Position numbers and translations under genes: made by a program
Assembly: GCA_937899725.1 (NCBI GenBank)
Contig: CALCCA010000073.1
Location: 1 to 64,000, forward strand
Reading direction: 5' to 3'
Length of the DNA: 64,000 nt
Source of the DNA: an uncultured Halomicronema sp.
GTDB taxonomy: Bacteria; Cyanobacteriota; Cyanobacteriia; Phormidesmidales; Phormidesmidaceae
The notes under the pieces: model-generated
What the model was told of the DNA's origin: nothing
What the model saw: only the letters and a program-made list of their open reading frames with translations
The model's database searches: none
In this document: piece by piece, positions 51,646 through 61,476 of the stretch
Layout: every line of letters begins with the position of its first letter
How positions within the stretch are numbered: the stretch's first letter is position 1

Positions 51646-54600
51646 ATGTCTAACTCCCCGGTAGTTGTACTTACGATCGCGTCTGATGCTCAGCAAGCGG
51701 CCCCGGCCTTTCTGAGCGAGTTTGTTGAGCGGAGCCAGATTGCGCAGCGGGTCACGTCTCCCACGGCAGCAGTGGCTGAGATGACTCAGCTTTGGGCTCG
51801 CCCGGTGGCGACGCTTATTCTCGACTGCGCGATCGCCTGCCCGCAACTGCTGGCGACCCTGGGGCATCTGACCGCCACCGGGACCGCCACACCGCCGGTC
51901 GTGATCGTGGTGGGTGCCAACGACGCTGAACTAGCCGTGCAAGCGATGAAAGCGGGAGCCCACGATTATTGGGTGCGCGATCGCGTCACCGCCGACCAAG
52001 TGAGGGCCGCCCTGGCCACGGGCGCACCCCAGCAGGAATCAGCGACCGCAACTCGGATGAATTCGGCGGCACCGACTGAGCAGCCACAGAGTGAACTCAC
52101 CGCGCCCCAGCAGCAACAGCGCTTTCAATTAATGACCGAAACCATTCAGGATGTGTTTTGGATTGCGGACTTTCGGATTCCGCAGGTTTTTTATGTGAGC
52201 CCGGCCTATGCCGATATCTGGGGGCGCTCGCCGGAGGCGATTTACCAAAATTACGACTTGTGGGCCGACACGTTGCATCCCGACGACCGCGAGCGGGTGC
52301 TTGCCACAGCGGCCCAGTCCATCTATCAGGATGTGGTAGAGCAGGAATATCGAATCATCCGGCCAGACGGCAGCATCCGGTGGATTCGCGATCGCGGGTT
52401 TGCCGTGAAGGGTGACGATGGCGCAGTTTCTCGCATGGTCGGCGTGGCTCAAGATATCACCGAGCGGCAGCATGCGGCAGCGGCTCTGGTAGCCAATGAG
52501 TCTCGTTTACAGGCCTTTGTAGAATCCAACGTGGTGGGGATTATCTACTGCGATATCCATGGCAACATCTTTCAGGCCAATGATGAACTCTTGAGGATGG
52601 TCGGCTATAGCTCAGATGACTTGGCGGCGAAGCGACTGCAGTGGATTGAAATGACGCCTCCAGAGTATCTGCCCCTTGACGAACAACGGATTGCCGAAGC
52701 CCAAGCGCGCGGGGCCTGCACCCCCTACGAAAAGGAATACATTCGCAAAGATGGGCAACGGGTACCGGTGCTGATCGGCTACACCCTGCTGGGCGAGCAG
52801 CGCGAAGAAGCCGTCGTATTTGTGTTGGACTTGAGCAGCCGCAAAAAAGCTGAACGCGCCTTGCGCCGCAGCAAAGACCGGCTCCGCATGGCCTTAGAAT
52901 CAGCCCAAATGGGCACTTGGGATTGGCACTTCGTTAATGACGAGCTGGTGTGGGACGACCGATGTAAGGCGATATTTGGTCTGGCCGCCGAGGCGACCGT
53001 CACGATTGAGATGTTTTTTCAGGCGTTGCACCGCGATGATCGTGAGCGGCTACAGCAAGAGATCGCCACCAGCCTGAATCCAGCCAGCGGGAACAGTTAT
53101 GCCTCAGAATATCGCGTCATCCGGCTTGACGATGGGGCCGAGCGCTGGATTATGGCTAAAGGGCAAATGTACTTTGCTCCCGACGGCACCGCGCAGCGCT
53201 TCATTGGCACCGTGATGGATATCACTGAGCGTAAACAGACCGAAACGGCCCTGCGAGACAGTCAAGAACGATTGCAGATGGCGATCGCCGGGTCGGGCAG
53301 TGGCTTTTGGGATTGGCAGATTACGACCAATGAGGACTACTTCAGTCCGGAATGGCTATACATGCTGGGCTTTGAGGCGGGCGAGTTGCCTGACAAATAC
53401 AGCTCATGGGAACAGCTCATTCACCCTGATGACAAGCCGATGGTGATGGAAAAGCTGTATGCCCATTTGCAAGATGAGCAGCACCCTTATCAATTTGAAT
53501 ATCGGCTGATGACGAAGTCAGGCGATTGGAAGTGGATCGCGAATTACGGCAAGGTGGTCAAACGTGATGAGGCGGGCAAACCGCTGCGGATGGCGGGTAT
53601 TCACTTAGACATCAGCGATCGCAAGCGCGCCCAAGCGCAATCACGGCTGAGTGAAACCCGTTACCGAACCTTAGCGAATGCGGTTTCTCAACTCATGTGG
53701 ATTAGCCAGGCCGATGGACAGATCGAATTCTTCAATGCGCAGTGGCATGACTATACCGGTCTCACAGAGCGCGATTTTGCCATCGGTGCGTGGCCCGAGG
53801 TGATTCATTCCGAAGATATAGGCACGATTCAGACCGTGCGGACGGCGGCGATCGCCGACAAAATTGCCTATGAAGTCGAAGCCAGAGTGAAACGCCATGA
53901 CCAGGTGTATCGCTGGCATCTGGCTCGGGTCGTGCCCCTGATGGACGACACTGGGGCCGTGGTTAATTGGTTTGGGACGGCGACCGACATTCACGATCGC
54001 AAGCTGGCCGAAGCAGAGCGTGAACAGTTCCTCGCGCAAGAACAGGCTGCCCGCGCCGCTGCCGAACAGGCCAATCGGGTCAAAGACGATTTTTTAGCGA
54101 TTTTATCCCACGAACTGCGATCACCCCTCAATCCCATTTTGGGCTGGTCACAACTCTTACGCACTCGTGAGTTAGACCGCGCGACCACGCTGCAAGCGGT
54201 GTCGACCATTGAACGCAACGTCAAGCTGCAAACCCAACTCATTGATGATCTACTAGATATTGCCAAAATTCTGCGTGGCAAGCTGAAGCTGGCACCGGCG
54301 CGGGTGGATTTAGCCTTGGTGGTGAATGAGGCGATCGAAACTGTGCAGACCGCCGCCGCCGCCAAAGCCATTACGATCAAGCTCGATCTGCAGGCGGTGG
54401 GCCATGTTTGGGGTGACGAGGGGCGGCTACAGCAGATTGTCTGGAATTTGCTGTCTAACGCGATTAAGTTCACCCCTGAGAAAGGGCAGATCACCATTTC
54501 ACTCACGCAAACCGAGGCGGTGGCCCAAATCCAAGTCATCGATACGGGTAAGGGCATCCAGCCAGAATTTTTACCCCACATGTTTGAATCTTTTCGTCAA

Positions 54601-55200
54601 GAAGACGTTTCCATCACGCGGGAGCACGGCGGTCTGGGGTTGGGGCTGGCGATTGTGCGATATCTGACCGAGGCTAATGGCGGCCAGATCACAGCCGACA
54701 GTCAGGGCGTAGGCAAAGGCGCGACGTTTACTGTCGCTCTGCCTTTGATGCCCGCGACGGTCGCAGCTACCCCCACCCAGCCAGCAGCAGACGCGTTTAA
54801 CTTGTCTCACGTGCGCATCCTCGCGGTGGATGATGACCCCGATTGTCGCGATTTGATGGCCACGATCCTCAAAGAGTATCAGGCCGAAGTGCTCATCGTG
54901 GCCTCCGCCAAAGAAGCCTTGGCGCAGTTTCACACCTTCAAGCCCGATATTCTCATTAGTGATTTGGGCATGCCCCAACTGGATGGCTATAGCCTGATCA
55001 AGGAAATTCGCTCATTCTCGGAGCAGAGCGGGGGGCACATCCCCGCGATCGCCCTCACCGCCTACACCCGTGCCGCAGACCAACAAAAAAGCTTGGCCCA
55101 TGGGTTTCAGCGCCATGTTGCCAAGCCAATTGAGATTGAGGGTTTGATCCAAACAATTTTTGAACTCGTCAACGCGCCCACTGATGATGCGCCCGCCTGA
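51646..55200 (+). CDS. Multi-PAS hybrid histidine kinase with C-terminal receiver
   Basis: 1184 residues from ATG 51646. Order: receiver-like head (1-120, degenerate: the usual acidic pair at the start is missing, ILDCAIA stands at the phospho site), five PAS/PAC modules (about 155-785, each ending in DITERK/DISDRK-type linkers), short helix, HisKA (SHELRSP, H822), HATPase (NLLSNAIKF, DTGKGI, GLGLGLAIV) and a true receiver (D1106 in LISDLGMPQ). No membrane helices, so a cytosolic sensor, probably of redox, light or small ligands through PAS cofactors that cannot be read off. It faces the NarL-type regulator convergently. Confidence 0.9.
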   Translation: MSNSPVVVLTIASDAQQAAPAFLSEFVERSQIAQRVTSPTAAVAEMTQLWARPVATLILDCAIACPQLLATLGHLTATGTATPPVVIVVGANDAELAVQAMKAGAHDYWVRDRVTADQVRAALATGAPQQESATATRMNSAAPTEQPQSELTAPQQQQRFQLMTETIQDVFWIADFRIPQVFYVSPAYADIWGRSPEAIYQNYDLWADTLHPDDRERVLATAAQSIYQDVVEQEYRIIRPDGSIRWIRDRGFAVKGDDGAVSRMVGVAQDITERQHAAAALVANESRLQAFVESNVVGIIYCDIHGNIFQANDELLRMVGYSSDDLAAKRLQWIEMTPPEYLPLDEQRIAEAQARGACTPYEKEYIRKDGQRVPVLIGYTLLGEQREEAVVFVLDLSSRKKAERALRRSKDRLRMALESAQMGTWDWHFVNDELVWDDRCKAIFGLAAEATVTIEMFFQALHRDDRERLQQEIATSLNPASGNSYASEYRVIRLDDGAERWIMAKGQMYFAPDGTAQRFIGTVMDITERKQTETALRDSQERLQMAIAGSGSGFWDWQITTNEDYFSPEWLYMLGFEAGELPDKYSSWEQLIHPDDKPMVMEKLYAHLQDEQHPYQFEYRLMTKSGDWKWIANYGKVVKRDEAGKPLRMAGIHLDISDRKRAQAQSRLSETRYRTLANAVSQLMWISQADGQIEFFNAQWHDYTGLTERDFAIGAWPEVIHSEDIGTIQTVRTAAIADKIAYEVEARVKRHDQVYRWHLARVVPLMDDTGAVVNWFGTATDIHDRKLAEAEREQFLAQEQAARAAAEQANRVKDDFLAILSHELRSPLNPILGWSQLLRTRELDRATTLQAVSTIERNVKLQTQLIDDLLDIAKILRGKLKLAPARVDLALVVNEAIETVQTAAAAKAITIKLDLQAVGHVWGDEGRLQQIVWNLLSNAIKFTPEKGQITISLTQTEAVAQIQVIDTGKGIQPEFLPHMFESFRQEDVSITREHGGLGLGLAIVRYLTEANGGQITADSQGVGKGATFTVALPLMPATVAATPTQPAADAFNLSHVRILAVDDDPDCRDLMATILKEYQAEVLIVASAKEALAQFHTFKPDILISDLGMPQLDGYSLIKEIRSFSEQSGGHIPAIALTAYTRAADQQKSLAHGFQRHVAKPIEIEGLIQTIFELVNAPTDDAPA

Positions 55201-55235
55201 TGCCTAGTCGCCAACTGTGGGCGAGATTCGCGCCC

Positions 55236-55946
55236 CTAATTCACTAGGCCAGCCCGCAAGGCTCGTACCGCAGCTTTGGTGCGATCGTCCACGCCTAACT
55301 TGTTCAAAATATTGCGTACGTGGGTTTTCACCGTGCCCACAGTAATGTAAGACCGCTCAGCGATTTCCGCGTTGCTACAGCCGCCGACAATCAGCTCTAG
55401 AATCTCTAGTTCCCGTTCAGTCAAGGGATAGTTGTCGAGGACTTGGGTGTATTCCGGATCGAGCGCATTGATCTCTACCGTCGACTCGACGCCGCCCGCC
55501 GCGACCGGACTCTTACGCATCTGGCGCAGCACGATGCTGGCGATCGCCGGATCAATCCAAGAGTTGCCCTCACAGGTCTCGCGCACGGCGATCATCAATT
55601 CAGACAGCTCCGTCTGCTTCATACAGTAGGAGTCTGCACCGGCAGCAAAGGCCGCCATCACGGAGTCTTCGCTGTCGTGCATCGTCAGCATCAAAATCTT
55701 GGTCGTGGTTTTCGCATCGGCAGGCGTCTGCTCACGCAAGCGGCGCACGACTTCGATGCCATCAATATCGGGCAAACCAATGTCTACCACCGCGACGTCT
55801 GGCTGTCGTGACAGCAGCAGCGACAGCCCGGCCTCACCACCAGCAGCCTCACCAACGAGTTCGATGTCGGATTGCTCATTAAAGGCAACCTTGAGGCCCA
55901 TACGAGTGAGATTATGATCCTCAATCAAGGCAATTCGGATAGACAT
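55236..55946 (-). CDS. NarL/FixJ-type response regulator
   Basis: 236 residues from ATG 55946 (AGGA upstream). Receiver with EDHN acidic site, D55 in VAVVDIGLP, Thr in LMLTMHDS and Lys in YCMKQTE, then a linker and a LuxR helix-turn-helix (LTERELEILELIVGGCSNAE, VGTVKTHVRNILNKL). A DNA-binding output regulator, probably served by one of the flanking kinases: it lies between two of them, convergent with the first and divergent from the second. Confidence 0.92.
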   Translation of the reverse strand: MSIRIALIEDHNLTRMGLKVAFNEQSDIELVGEAAGGEAGLSLLLSRQPDVAVVDIGLPDIDGIEVVRRLREQTPADAKTTTKILMLTMHDSEDSVMAAFAAGADSYCMKQTELSELMIAVRETCEGNSWIDPAIASIVLRQMRKSPVAAGGVESTVEINALDPEYTQVLDNYPLTERELEILELIVGGCSNAEIAERSYITVGTVKTHVRNILNKLGVDDRTKAAVRALRAGLVN

Positions 55947-56143
55947 GGTTAGGTTCCTAAGCATCAAGGCCGACGTCAATCCGCCATGCGGACGACATCA
56001 CCTTACATCAGTATTTTTACTATTCATTAGATTAGTTTAATATTCATACCTCTCAAGATAGAAATTCAGGCAGTTCGAAATCTACCTTAAGTCTAGGTAC
56101 GCTGTTCCCAACATTATCTATCTTGGTTGATTAGGATGCGCTC

Positions 56144-58351
56144 TTGACTGGCGATCGCCCAAAGCTATCGGTCAACGGCATCGACCCATCCGCATCCGAG
56201 TTCTCAGCCGTCATTAGCTCAGAGATAACTGTGTCAGGCCTATTTTTTAACGTTTCGACCGACTGGGGATTGAGTGATGCCGCATCAGTGCTAGCGCTCA
56301 ACTCATCCGCTCCCCAGGGAGATGACAATCTTGGGCAGTCGGGGCTGGTGGGGCTGCACGCGGTTTCTGACGGCACGACGGCGATCGCCTATTTTGCCAT
56401 CGCCGCAACCCTGCTTTACGGTGTTCAGCGGCGGCCAGACCTGCCTTTTAGAGGATTATTCTGGCTCTTGGGAGCCTTCATCGCAGTCGGCGGTCTGACG
56501 CATACCCTGGCGATGGGGACTCTCTGGTTTCCGCCATCCTGGGTGAGCGGCAGTGTAAAAGCGGTCACTGCCCTCCTGGCTGTAGTCACCGCCGTTGCCT
56601 TCGGGCCCCGCCTCCCCGCCGTTTTGGCCCGGCTCAACACCGCCCCGCTAGAGCCACTCCATCAGGCTGTCGCCCCAGAGAGCACCGAGGGGAACCTGGC
56701 CGAGATGAATGATCAGCAACTCGATGCTGAACTAGAAGGGCGGGTGGCACGTCGCACCGCCACCCTTACCCAGTCAAAACAAGCAGATAAACGTCTGTTA
56801 TATCAAGCGCAGGGAGCGCGCGCGGCACTTGAAGTCGCCCTACAAAACCAGCAGGACACTGCCGAGCGGTTGAAGATTGCGCTGAGTGCCGCCCAAATGG
56901 GCACTTGGGATTGGCGTCTCAGCGATGAGGCTTTGCACTGGTCGCCCAAAACCATCAGCATTTTGGGCTTCGACCAGAGAGCAGACGAGGTCAGCTATGA
57001 CAGCTGGCGGCAATGCGTTCACCCAGAAGATTTGGCCCGAGTAGAAGGGGCGATCGCTCACGCACAAAGCAGCCACGCCATTTTTTCTGAAGAGTATCGG
57101 GTGCAATGGCCTGACCAAAGTTGGCATTGGGTCCTCGCTCAGGGCCGGTTTTTATACGCGAATGATCAGCCCCATCAGATGATTGGGGTCATTCAAGAAA
57201 CCACCGAGGAGAAGCGAGCAATTTTGGCCCTAGCCGCTAGTGAAGCGCGGTTTCGCGCCGTGTTTGAGCAGGCTGCCGTCGGCATGGCCCGGCTGTCACC
57301 TGCTGGCCTGTGGCTGCAAGTGAATAACACCCTCTGCACCCTGCTGGGGTACGCCTCAGCAGAGCTGATTGACCAACCGTTTCAGCAATTTACCGAGCCT
57401 GCCGACCTGGCGCAAGATCAGGACTATTATCAGCAGCTCGTGGCCGGGCAGATCGACGTCTGTCGCTTTCAAAAGCGTTATCGCCATAAAGATGGCACCC
57501 CCATTTGGACAATGGTGACGGTATCGACGGAAACGGATGAACAGGGGAACCTGCTCTCCTTTATTGCCGTGATTGAGGATATTCGCGGACTCAAGCAAAC
57601 CACTGCGGAACTCAAGCAGCGCGCCGATGAGTTAGAGCGCGTCAATAGTTTGCTCGCCGTCACCAATGCCATGGTCGAAAACCGCAATGCCGAACTCGAC
57701 CAGTTTGCCTATGTCACCTCTCACGATCTCAAAGCGCCGCTGCGGGCGATCGCCAATCTTTCGGAATGGTTGGAAGAAGATCTGGGCAGCAACCTGCCAG
57801 CAGAAAACCGCCAACAGCTTACCCTGCTCAGAAGCCGAGCGCACCGCATGGAAGGACTCATCAACGGTCTGCTGGAATATTCTCGTGTTGGCCGCCGCGA
57901 GCAGCAGGTCAGCTGGGTCGATGTGCGCCAAATGCTGCTCGAAACCATTGACCTGATGGCCCCGCCAGAGTCGTTCATCATTGCCTTGCCGGAACAGATG
58001 CCCGGTTTAAAAACCAACCGCACGGCCCTCAATCAGGTGTTCTCTAACTTAATCAGCAATGCGATTAAGCACCATGATCGCGAGGATGGCCAGATCAACA
58101 TCACCGCGACCGAACAAGAGCAGTGCATCGAGTTCACGGTTCAAGACGACGGCCCCGGTATTGCCCCCCAGTATCACCAGAAAGTATTCACCATTTTTCA
58201 AACGTTAAAAGCCCGCGACGACTTAGAAAGTACGGGCATTGGCCTGGCGATCGTCAAAAAGACGGTGGAATCAGCTGGTGGCAGCATCACTTTAGAATCG
58301 GCCCCAGGCGATGGCAGCACCTTTCGATTTACCTGGCCGCGATCGCCTTAA
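56144..58351 (+). CDS. Histidine kinase with ethylene-receptor-like membrane domain
   Basis: 735 residues from TTG 56144 (AGGA 8 bp before); a GTG at 56231 is an alternative. Three helices at about 68-155 align with the ethylene-binding domain of plant ETR1: D76, Y83, I113 and H120 match D25, Y32, I62 and H69, but the copper ligand C65 is G116. Next come two PAS modules (about 250-360 and 370-490), a phytochrome-type HisKA (TSHDLKAP, H527) and HATPase (NLISNAIKHH, DDGPGI). The missing Cys argues against copper-dependent ethylene binding. Followed by an Rcp-like regulator and a hybrid kinase, a common relay order. Confidence 0.88.
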   Translation: MTGDRPKLSVNGIDPSASEFSAVISSEITVSGLFFNVSTDWGLSDAASVLALNSSAPQGDDNLGQSGLVGLHAVSDGTTAIAYFAIAATLLYGVQRRPDLPFRGLFWLLGAFIAVGGLTHTLAMGTLWFPPSWVSGSVKAVTALLAVVTAVAFGPRLPAVLARLNTAPLEPLHQAVAPESTEGNLAEMNDQQLDAELEGRVARRTATLTQSKQADKRLLYQAQGARAALEVALQNQQDTAERLKIALSAAQMGTWDWRLSDEALHWSPKTISILGFDQRADEVSYDSWRQCVHPEDLARVEGAIAHAQSSHAIFSEEYRVQWPDQSWHWVLAQGRFLYANDQPHQMIGVIQETTEEKRAILALAASEARFRAVFEQAAVGMARLSPAGLWLQVNNTLCTLLGYASAELIDQPFQQFTEPADLAQDQDYYQQLVAGQIDVCRFQKRYRHKDGTPIWTMVTVSTETDEQGNLLSFIAVIEDIRGLKQTTAELKQRADELERVNSLLAVTNAMVENRNAELDQFAYVTSHDLKAPLRAIANLSEWLEEDLGSNLPAENRQQLTLLRSRAHRMEGLINGLLEYSRVGRREQQVSWVDVRQMLLETIDLMAPPESFIIALPEQMPGLKTNRTALNQVFSNLISNAIKHHDREDGQINITATEQEQCIEFTVQDDGPGIAPQYHQKVFTIFQTLKARDDLESTGIGLAIVKKTVESAGGSITLESAPGDGSTFRFTWPRSP

Positions 58352-58518
58352 GGGTTGCTCACACTTAACGACTCACTTGTGCGTGTATGAGGCTCAATAT
58401 GTTACACACTCTTACTTATGGCTGACGGCAAAACATTGCCGGATGAGTATTATGAACTGGGTAATGTAGCCTCAGTTCGAGTAGTTTTTGATTAAGTTCA
58501 CCTGCCGGGGAGAAGCCA

Positions 58519-58950
58519 GTGGAGGAAAAAGTTGTCAACATCTTGCTGGTCGAAGACGACGAAGTCGATGTGATGAACGTTAGGCGAGCGTTTAAGCGCA
58601 ATCGCATCACTAATCCTCTTTTTGTGGCTGGTAACGGACTAGAAGCGCTCGCAATGCTGAGAGGGCAAGTTGAGGATAGGCCCAAGATGCCTGACACTCG
58701 ACGGATCATCCTCCTCGATATCAACATGCCGAAGATGAACGGCATTGAGTTCTTACAAGAATTGCGGCAAGACCCGGCATTAGCGCCCACTCCAGTGATT
58801 GTTCTCACCACTTCAGATGAAGATCAAGATCGGATTGAGGCCTATAAACTTAATGTGGCTGGCTACATTTTAAAGCCGGTAACCTTCTCAAGTTTTGCTG
58901 AGGTCATGGCTGCCCTCAACAACTACTGGACTCTGTGCGAAATGCCCTGA
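58519..58950 (+). CDS. Rcp1-like single-domain response regulator
   Basis: 143 residues, GTG start with GGGGAG upstream. Receiver of the phytochrome-partner type (Rcp1): LLVEDDEVD acidic site, D67 in IILLDINMPK, VIVLTTSDED and the Lys of YILKPVTF. Such proteins take phosphate from kinases with the HisKA form seen in the preceding gene. The next gene starts 6 bp after its stop. Confidence 0.92.
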   Translation: MEEKVVNILLVEDDEVDVMNVRRAFKRNRITNPLFVAGNGLEALAMLRGQVEDRPKMPDTRRIILLDINMPKMNGIEFLQELRQDPALAPTPVIVLTTSDEDQDRIEAYKLNVAGYILKPVTFSSFAEVMAALNNYWTLCEMP

Positions 58951-58956
58951 TTGGTC

Positions 58957-60213
58957 ATGACAAAACCTTCACCTGCTCTAATTTCCCAAGCCGTGATGAA
59001 TGAAACGTTGAATGTTTTAGTCATCGATGATGATGTGACCGATCGCATGGCGATTCGGCGGTATCTGGCCAAAACGCCGTTGCAGGCAACGATGACCGAA
59101 GCCGAAAATGCGCAGGTGGCCAGACAGTTGTTGGCGAGTGAACCATTCAACTGTATTTTCCTCGATTTCCGGTTACCGGATACCGATGGGCTCTCATTTA
59201 TCAAGCAGTTGCGCTTAGAAGGCAATCGTTTGCCCATCATTGTCTTCACTGGGCAAGGAGACGAGCAAACGGCAGTCGAGTTGATGAAGGCCGGGGCCTC
59301 TGACTACCTCTCTAAATCGCGATTATCGCCAGACACCTTAAGCAGCTTGATTCGCCACGCGATGACGGTCTATCGAGCGGAGCAGCGCACCAGAGCAGCT
59401 CAAGAGCAACTTAAGCAGACCAACCTGCTGCTGCGACAACAAAATCAAGAATTAGAAGATCAGCGGCAGCAGATTGAACAACAGAATCTACAGCTATTAG
59501 AGGCGAACCAGCATAAAGCTGAGTTTTTAGCGACGGTGAGTCACGAGTTAAGAACCCCCCTCAACTCAATTTTGGGGTTCTCTCAGATCTTGAAAAGCCA
59601 AACCAAAGGGCCACTCAACGACTACCAGGTAAAGATGGCAGACTGTATCCACACCAATGGCGCAAGCTTGCTGCATCTGGTCAACGATATTTTAGATATG
59701 TCTACAATTGAGTCAAATCGACTCCACCTGACGCCTCACTTTTTTGATGTAAAAGTTTTAATTCAAGAAGTGCTGTCAGAAATGCATTGGATGGTCAGCA
59801 AAAAAGAGCTGGCCATCCAAGCCCTTGTCAATTTAGAAGATGGCGTCGTCTACAACGATCGCCAACGGCTCAAGCAGATTCTGATCAATTTGCTCTCTAA
59901 CGCCATCAAATTTACCGATCAGGGCACTATCGATATCGAGGTGAATAGTCTTGCCCAAAACAGCCTAGAAATTTGCGTACAGGATACGGGTATTGGGATC
60001 GCCGACGAGCAACTTGCAAGTATTTTTCAACCCTTCCGCCAGGTTGACCAATCGATCATTCGCAAGCATGCAGGCACCGGTCTCGGGTTAGCCATTACGC
60101 ATTCTTTAGTGAGTATGATGCAGGGCTGGATTACGGTCAGTAGTCAGATCGGTCAGGGCTCAAGCTTTCGGGTTCAAATTCCTCGCCAAATTTCTGAGCC
60201 GACCACCCGCTAA
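58957..60213 (+). CDS. Receiver-histidine kinase hybrid
   Basis: 418 residues from ATG 58957, 6 bp after the Rcp-like gene. N-terminal receiver (D70 in FLDFRLPD; SKSRL carries the Lys), a coiled-coil signalling helix rich in Gln (about 145-185), HisKA (SHELRTP, H196) and HATPase (NLLSNAIKF, DTGIGI, GTGLGLAI). It probably continues the relay begun by the upstream kinase through the Rcp-like protein. No DNA-binding output. Confidence 0.92.
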   Translation: MTKPSPALISQAVMNETLNVLVIDDDVTDRMAIRRYLAKTPLQATMTEAENAQVARQLLASEPFNCIFLDFRLPDTDGLSFIKQLRLEGNRLPIIVFTGQGDEQTAVELMKAGASDYLSKSRLSPDTLSSLIRHAMTVYRAEQRTRAAQEQLKQTNLLLRQQNQELEDQRQQIEQQNLQLLEANQHKAEFLATVSHELRTPLNSILGFSQILKSQTKGPLNDYQVKMADCIHTNGASLLHLVNDILDMSTIESNRLHLTPHFFDVKVLIQEVLSEMHWMVSKKELAIQALVNLEDGVVYNDRQRLKQILINLLSNAIKFTDQGTIDIEVNSLAQNSLEICVQDTGIGIADEQLASIFQPFRQVDQSIIRKHAGTGLGLAITHSLVSMMQGWITVSSQIGQGSSFRVQIPRQISEPTTR

Positions 60214-60269
60214 GCCAAGCCCCTATGCTCAAGCCCTGAGAGGGTGCTTGTAAACTGAGGACAGGAGCC

Positions 60270-60380
60270 AGGTAAGTAGGAAGTTCCAATTAAACGTAAG
60301 ACGCTGTAGGTTGAGGTTGAGGTGCGAAACCCAACGCCCACATGGGTTACGCTATCGCTAACCCATCCTACATTTGAATT
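60270..60380. repeat. Dispersed cyanobacterial intergenic repeat
   Basis: Contains TAAGTAGGAAGTT (shared with 51298-51310) and GAAACCCAACGCC...GGGTTACGCTATCGCTAACCCA, a foldback of GGGTTA/TAACCC type common between genes in cyanobacteria. No coding content. Confidence 0.55.
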
Positions 60381-60465
60381 AGTCCAGCTACTTAGGCGCA
60401 GCGATGCACTCTGATGCGGCTCGTGGCGCGACCCTCAAACGTGTCGCTTATTTTCTTCGGAACGG

Positions 60466-61371
60466 TCAGGGCGATGCGAATTCCGGGATTTTTCCTAATT
60501 TGTGGATATTGACCTTGACCTCCATCCCCAGATAGTCGTCTGCCCCGCCCGTCCAAGCACCCGACAGGGGAATAATTTGCGCTGGATGCCGGGCGATCGC
60601 TACTTGAATTAAATCAAACCCCGCCGTAATCCGATTCGTTGGGTCGTAGCTGCGCCAACCCGCCCCTGGCAGATAGACCTGTAGCCAAGCATGGGTCGCC
60701 CCCGAGCCCGTCATGCCCACCGCCCCGCCATCGAGAGACTCATCATAAAGGTAACCACTGACAAACCGGCAAGCAAAGCCAAGTCGCCGTAATCCCTCAA
60801 TCATCAGCCAAGCATAGTCGCGACAGGTGCCAGACTGCTTTTGTAGCGTTTCGCCCGGCGATTGCGTACCCTCAACCTCCCTCGCTTGATAGCTCAGCGT
60901 GTTCCAGATATCGTCCATCATGCGGGTCAGCACATCCAGGGTCTCATCCTGGTCGCCCGCCACCAAGCGTTTGACCCATGCCGCGACCCGCCCGTCGGGG
61001 TCAGTGGCGTGGGGACGCATAAATAGAGACAGGTCGATCCATTCCTCGGGGGTGTACTGCACGGGCACCTCATCAGCCCGACTGGCCAGCGAAAAATTCT
61101 GAATGCTTTTGATCCCAAAATGCTCGCCGCGAAAGCGATACGTTACGGTCAGTTCGTCGCTCGGGTCTGGCAGCTCAATCAGAGCCACATTATTAGACAG
61201 GGTATCCGTCATCCAGCGGACTTTGGAGGGCACGTTGGTCTGCAGAGAATAATTCAAAACTCGGCCACCGTAGCCCACACTCGGTAAGAAAATCCCTCGG
61301 TGCTGCCCAAACTTGACGGGGTGGCGATAGCGATAGGTGGTGACATGTTCAAGGTCATAAATGACAGGCAT
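60466..61371 (-). CDS. Transglutaminase-like family protein
   Basis: 301 residues. The N-terminal beta domain (YDLEHVTTYRYRHPVKFGQH) and a transglutaminase core with Cys in SGTCRDYAWLM, His in GATHAWLQVYLP and Asp in WRSYDPTNR form the papain-like triad. Bacterial members with this head act as cysteine proteases or peptide-modifying enzymes; many sit near circularly permuted ATP-grasp genes, but none is here. Soluble, ATG 61371. Confidence 0.9.
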   Translation of the reverse strand: MPVIYDLEHVTTYRYRHPVKFGQHRGIFLPSVGYGGRVLNYSLQTNVPSKVRWMTDTLSNNVALIELPDPSDELTVTYRFRGEHFGIKSIQNFSLASRADEVPVQYTPEEWIDLSLFMRPHATDPDGRVAAWVKRLVAGDQDETLDVLTRMMDDIWNTLSYQAREVEGTQSPGETLQKQSGTCRDYAWLMIEGLRRLGFACRFVSGYLYDESLDGGAVGMTGSGATHAWLQVYLPGAGWRSYDPTNRITAGFDLIQVAIARHPAQIIPLSGAWTGGADDYLGMEVKVNIHKLGKIPEFASP

Positions 61372-61476
61372 CGGGGGGTTCCATCAAAAGCGGGTAGAGG
61401 CGCGAAGGTCATGTACCAGACGCCAGCTTCATTCTAGAGGTCAGCCTTGTCAGCCGGGCGGCGCGCTCTAACAATT

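Noticed and set aside
56144-58351. Functional ethylene receptor
   Set aside because: The required copper-binding cysteine is replaced by glycine, so the name is not justified.
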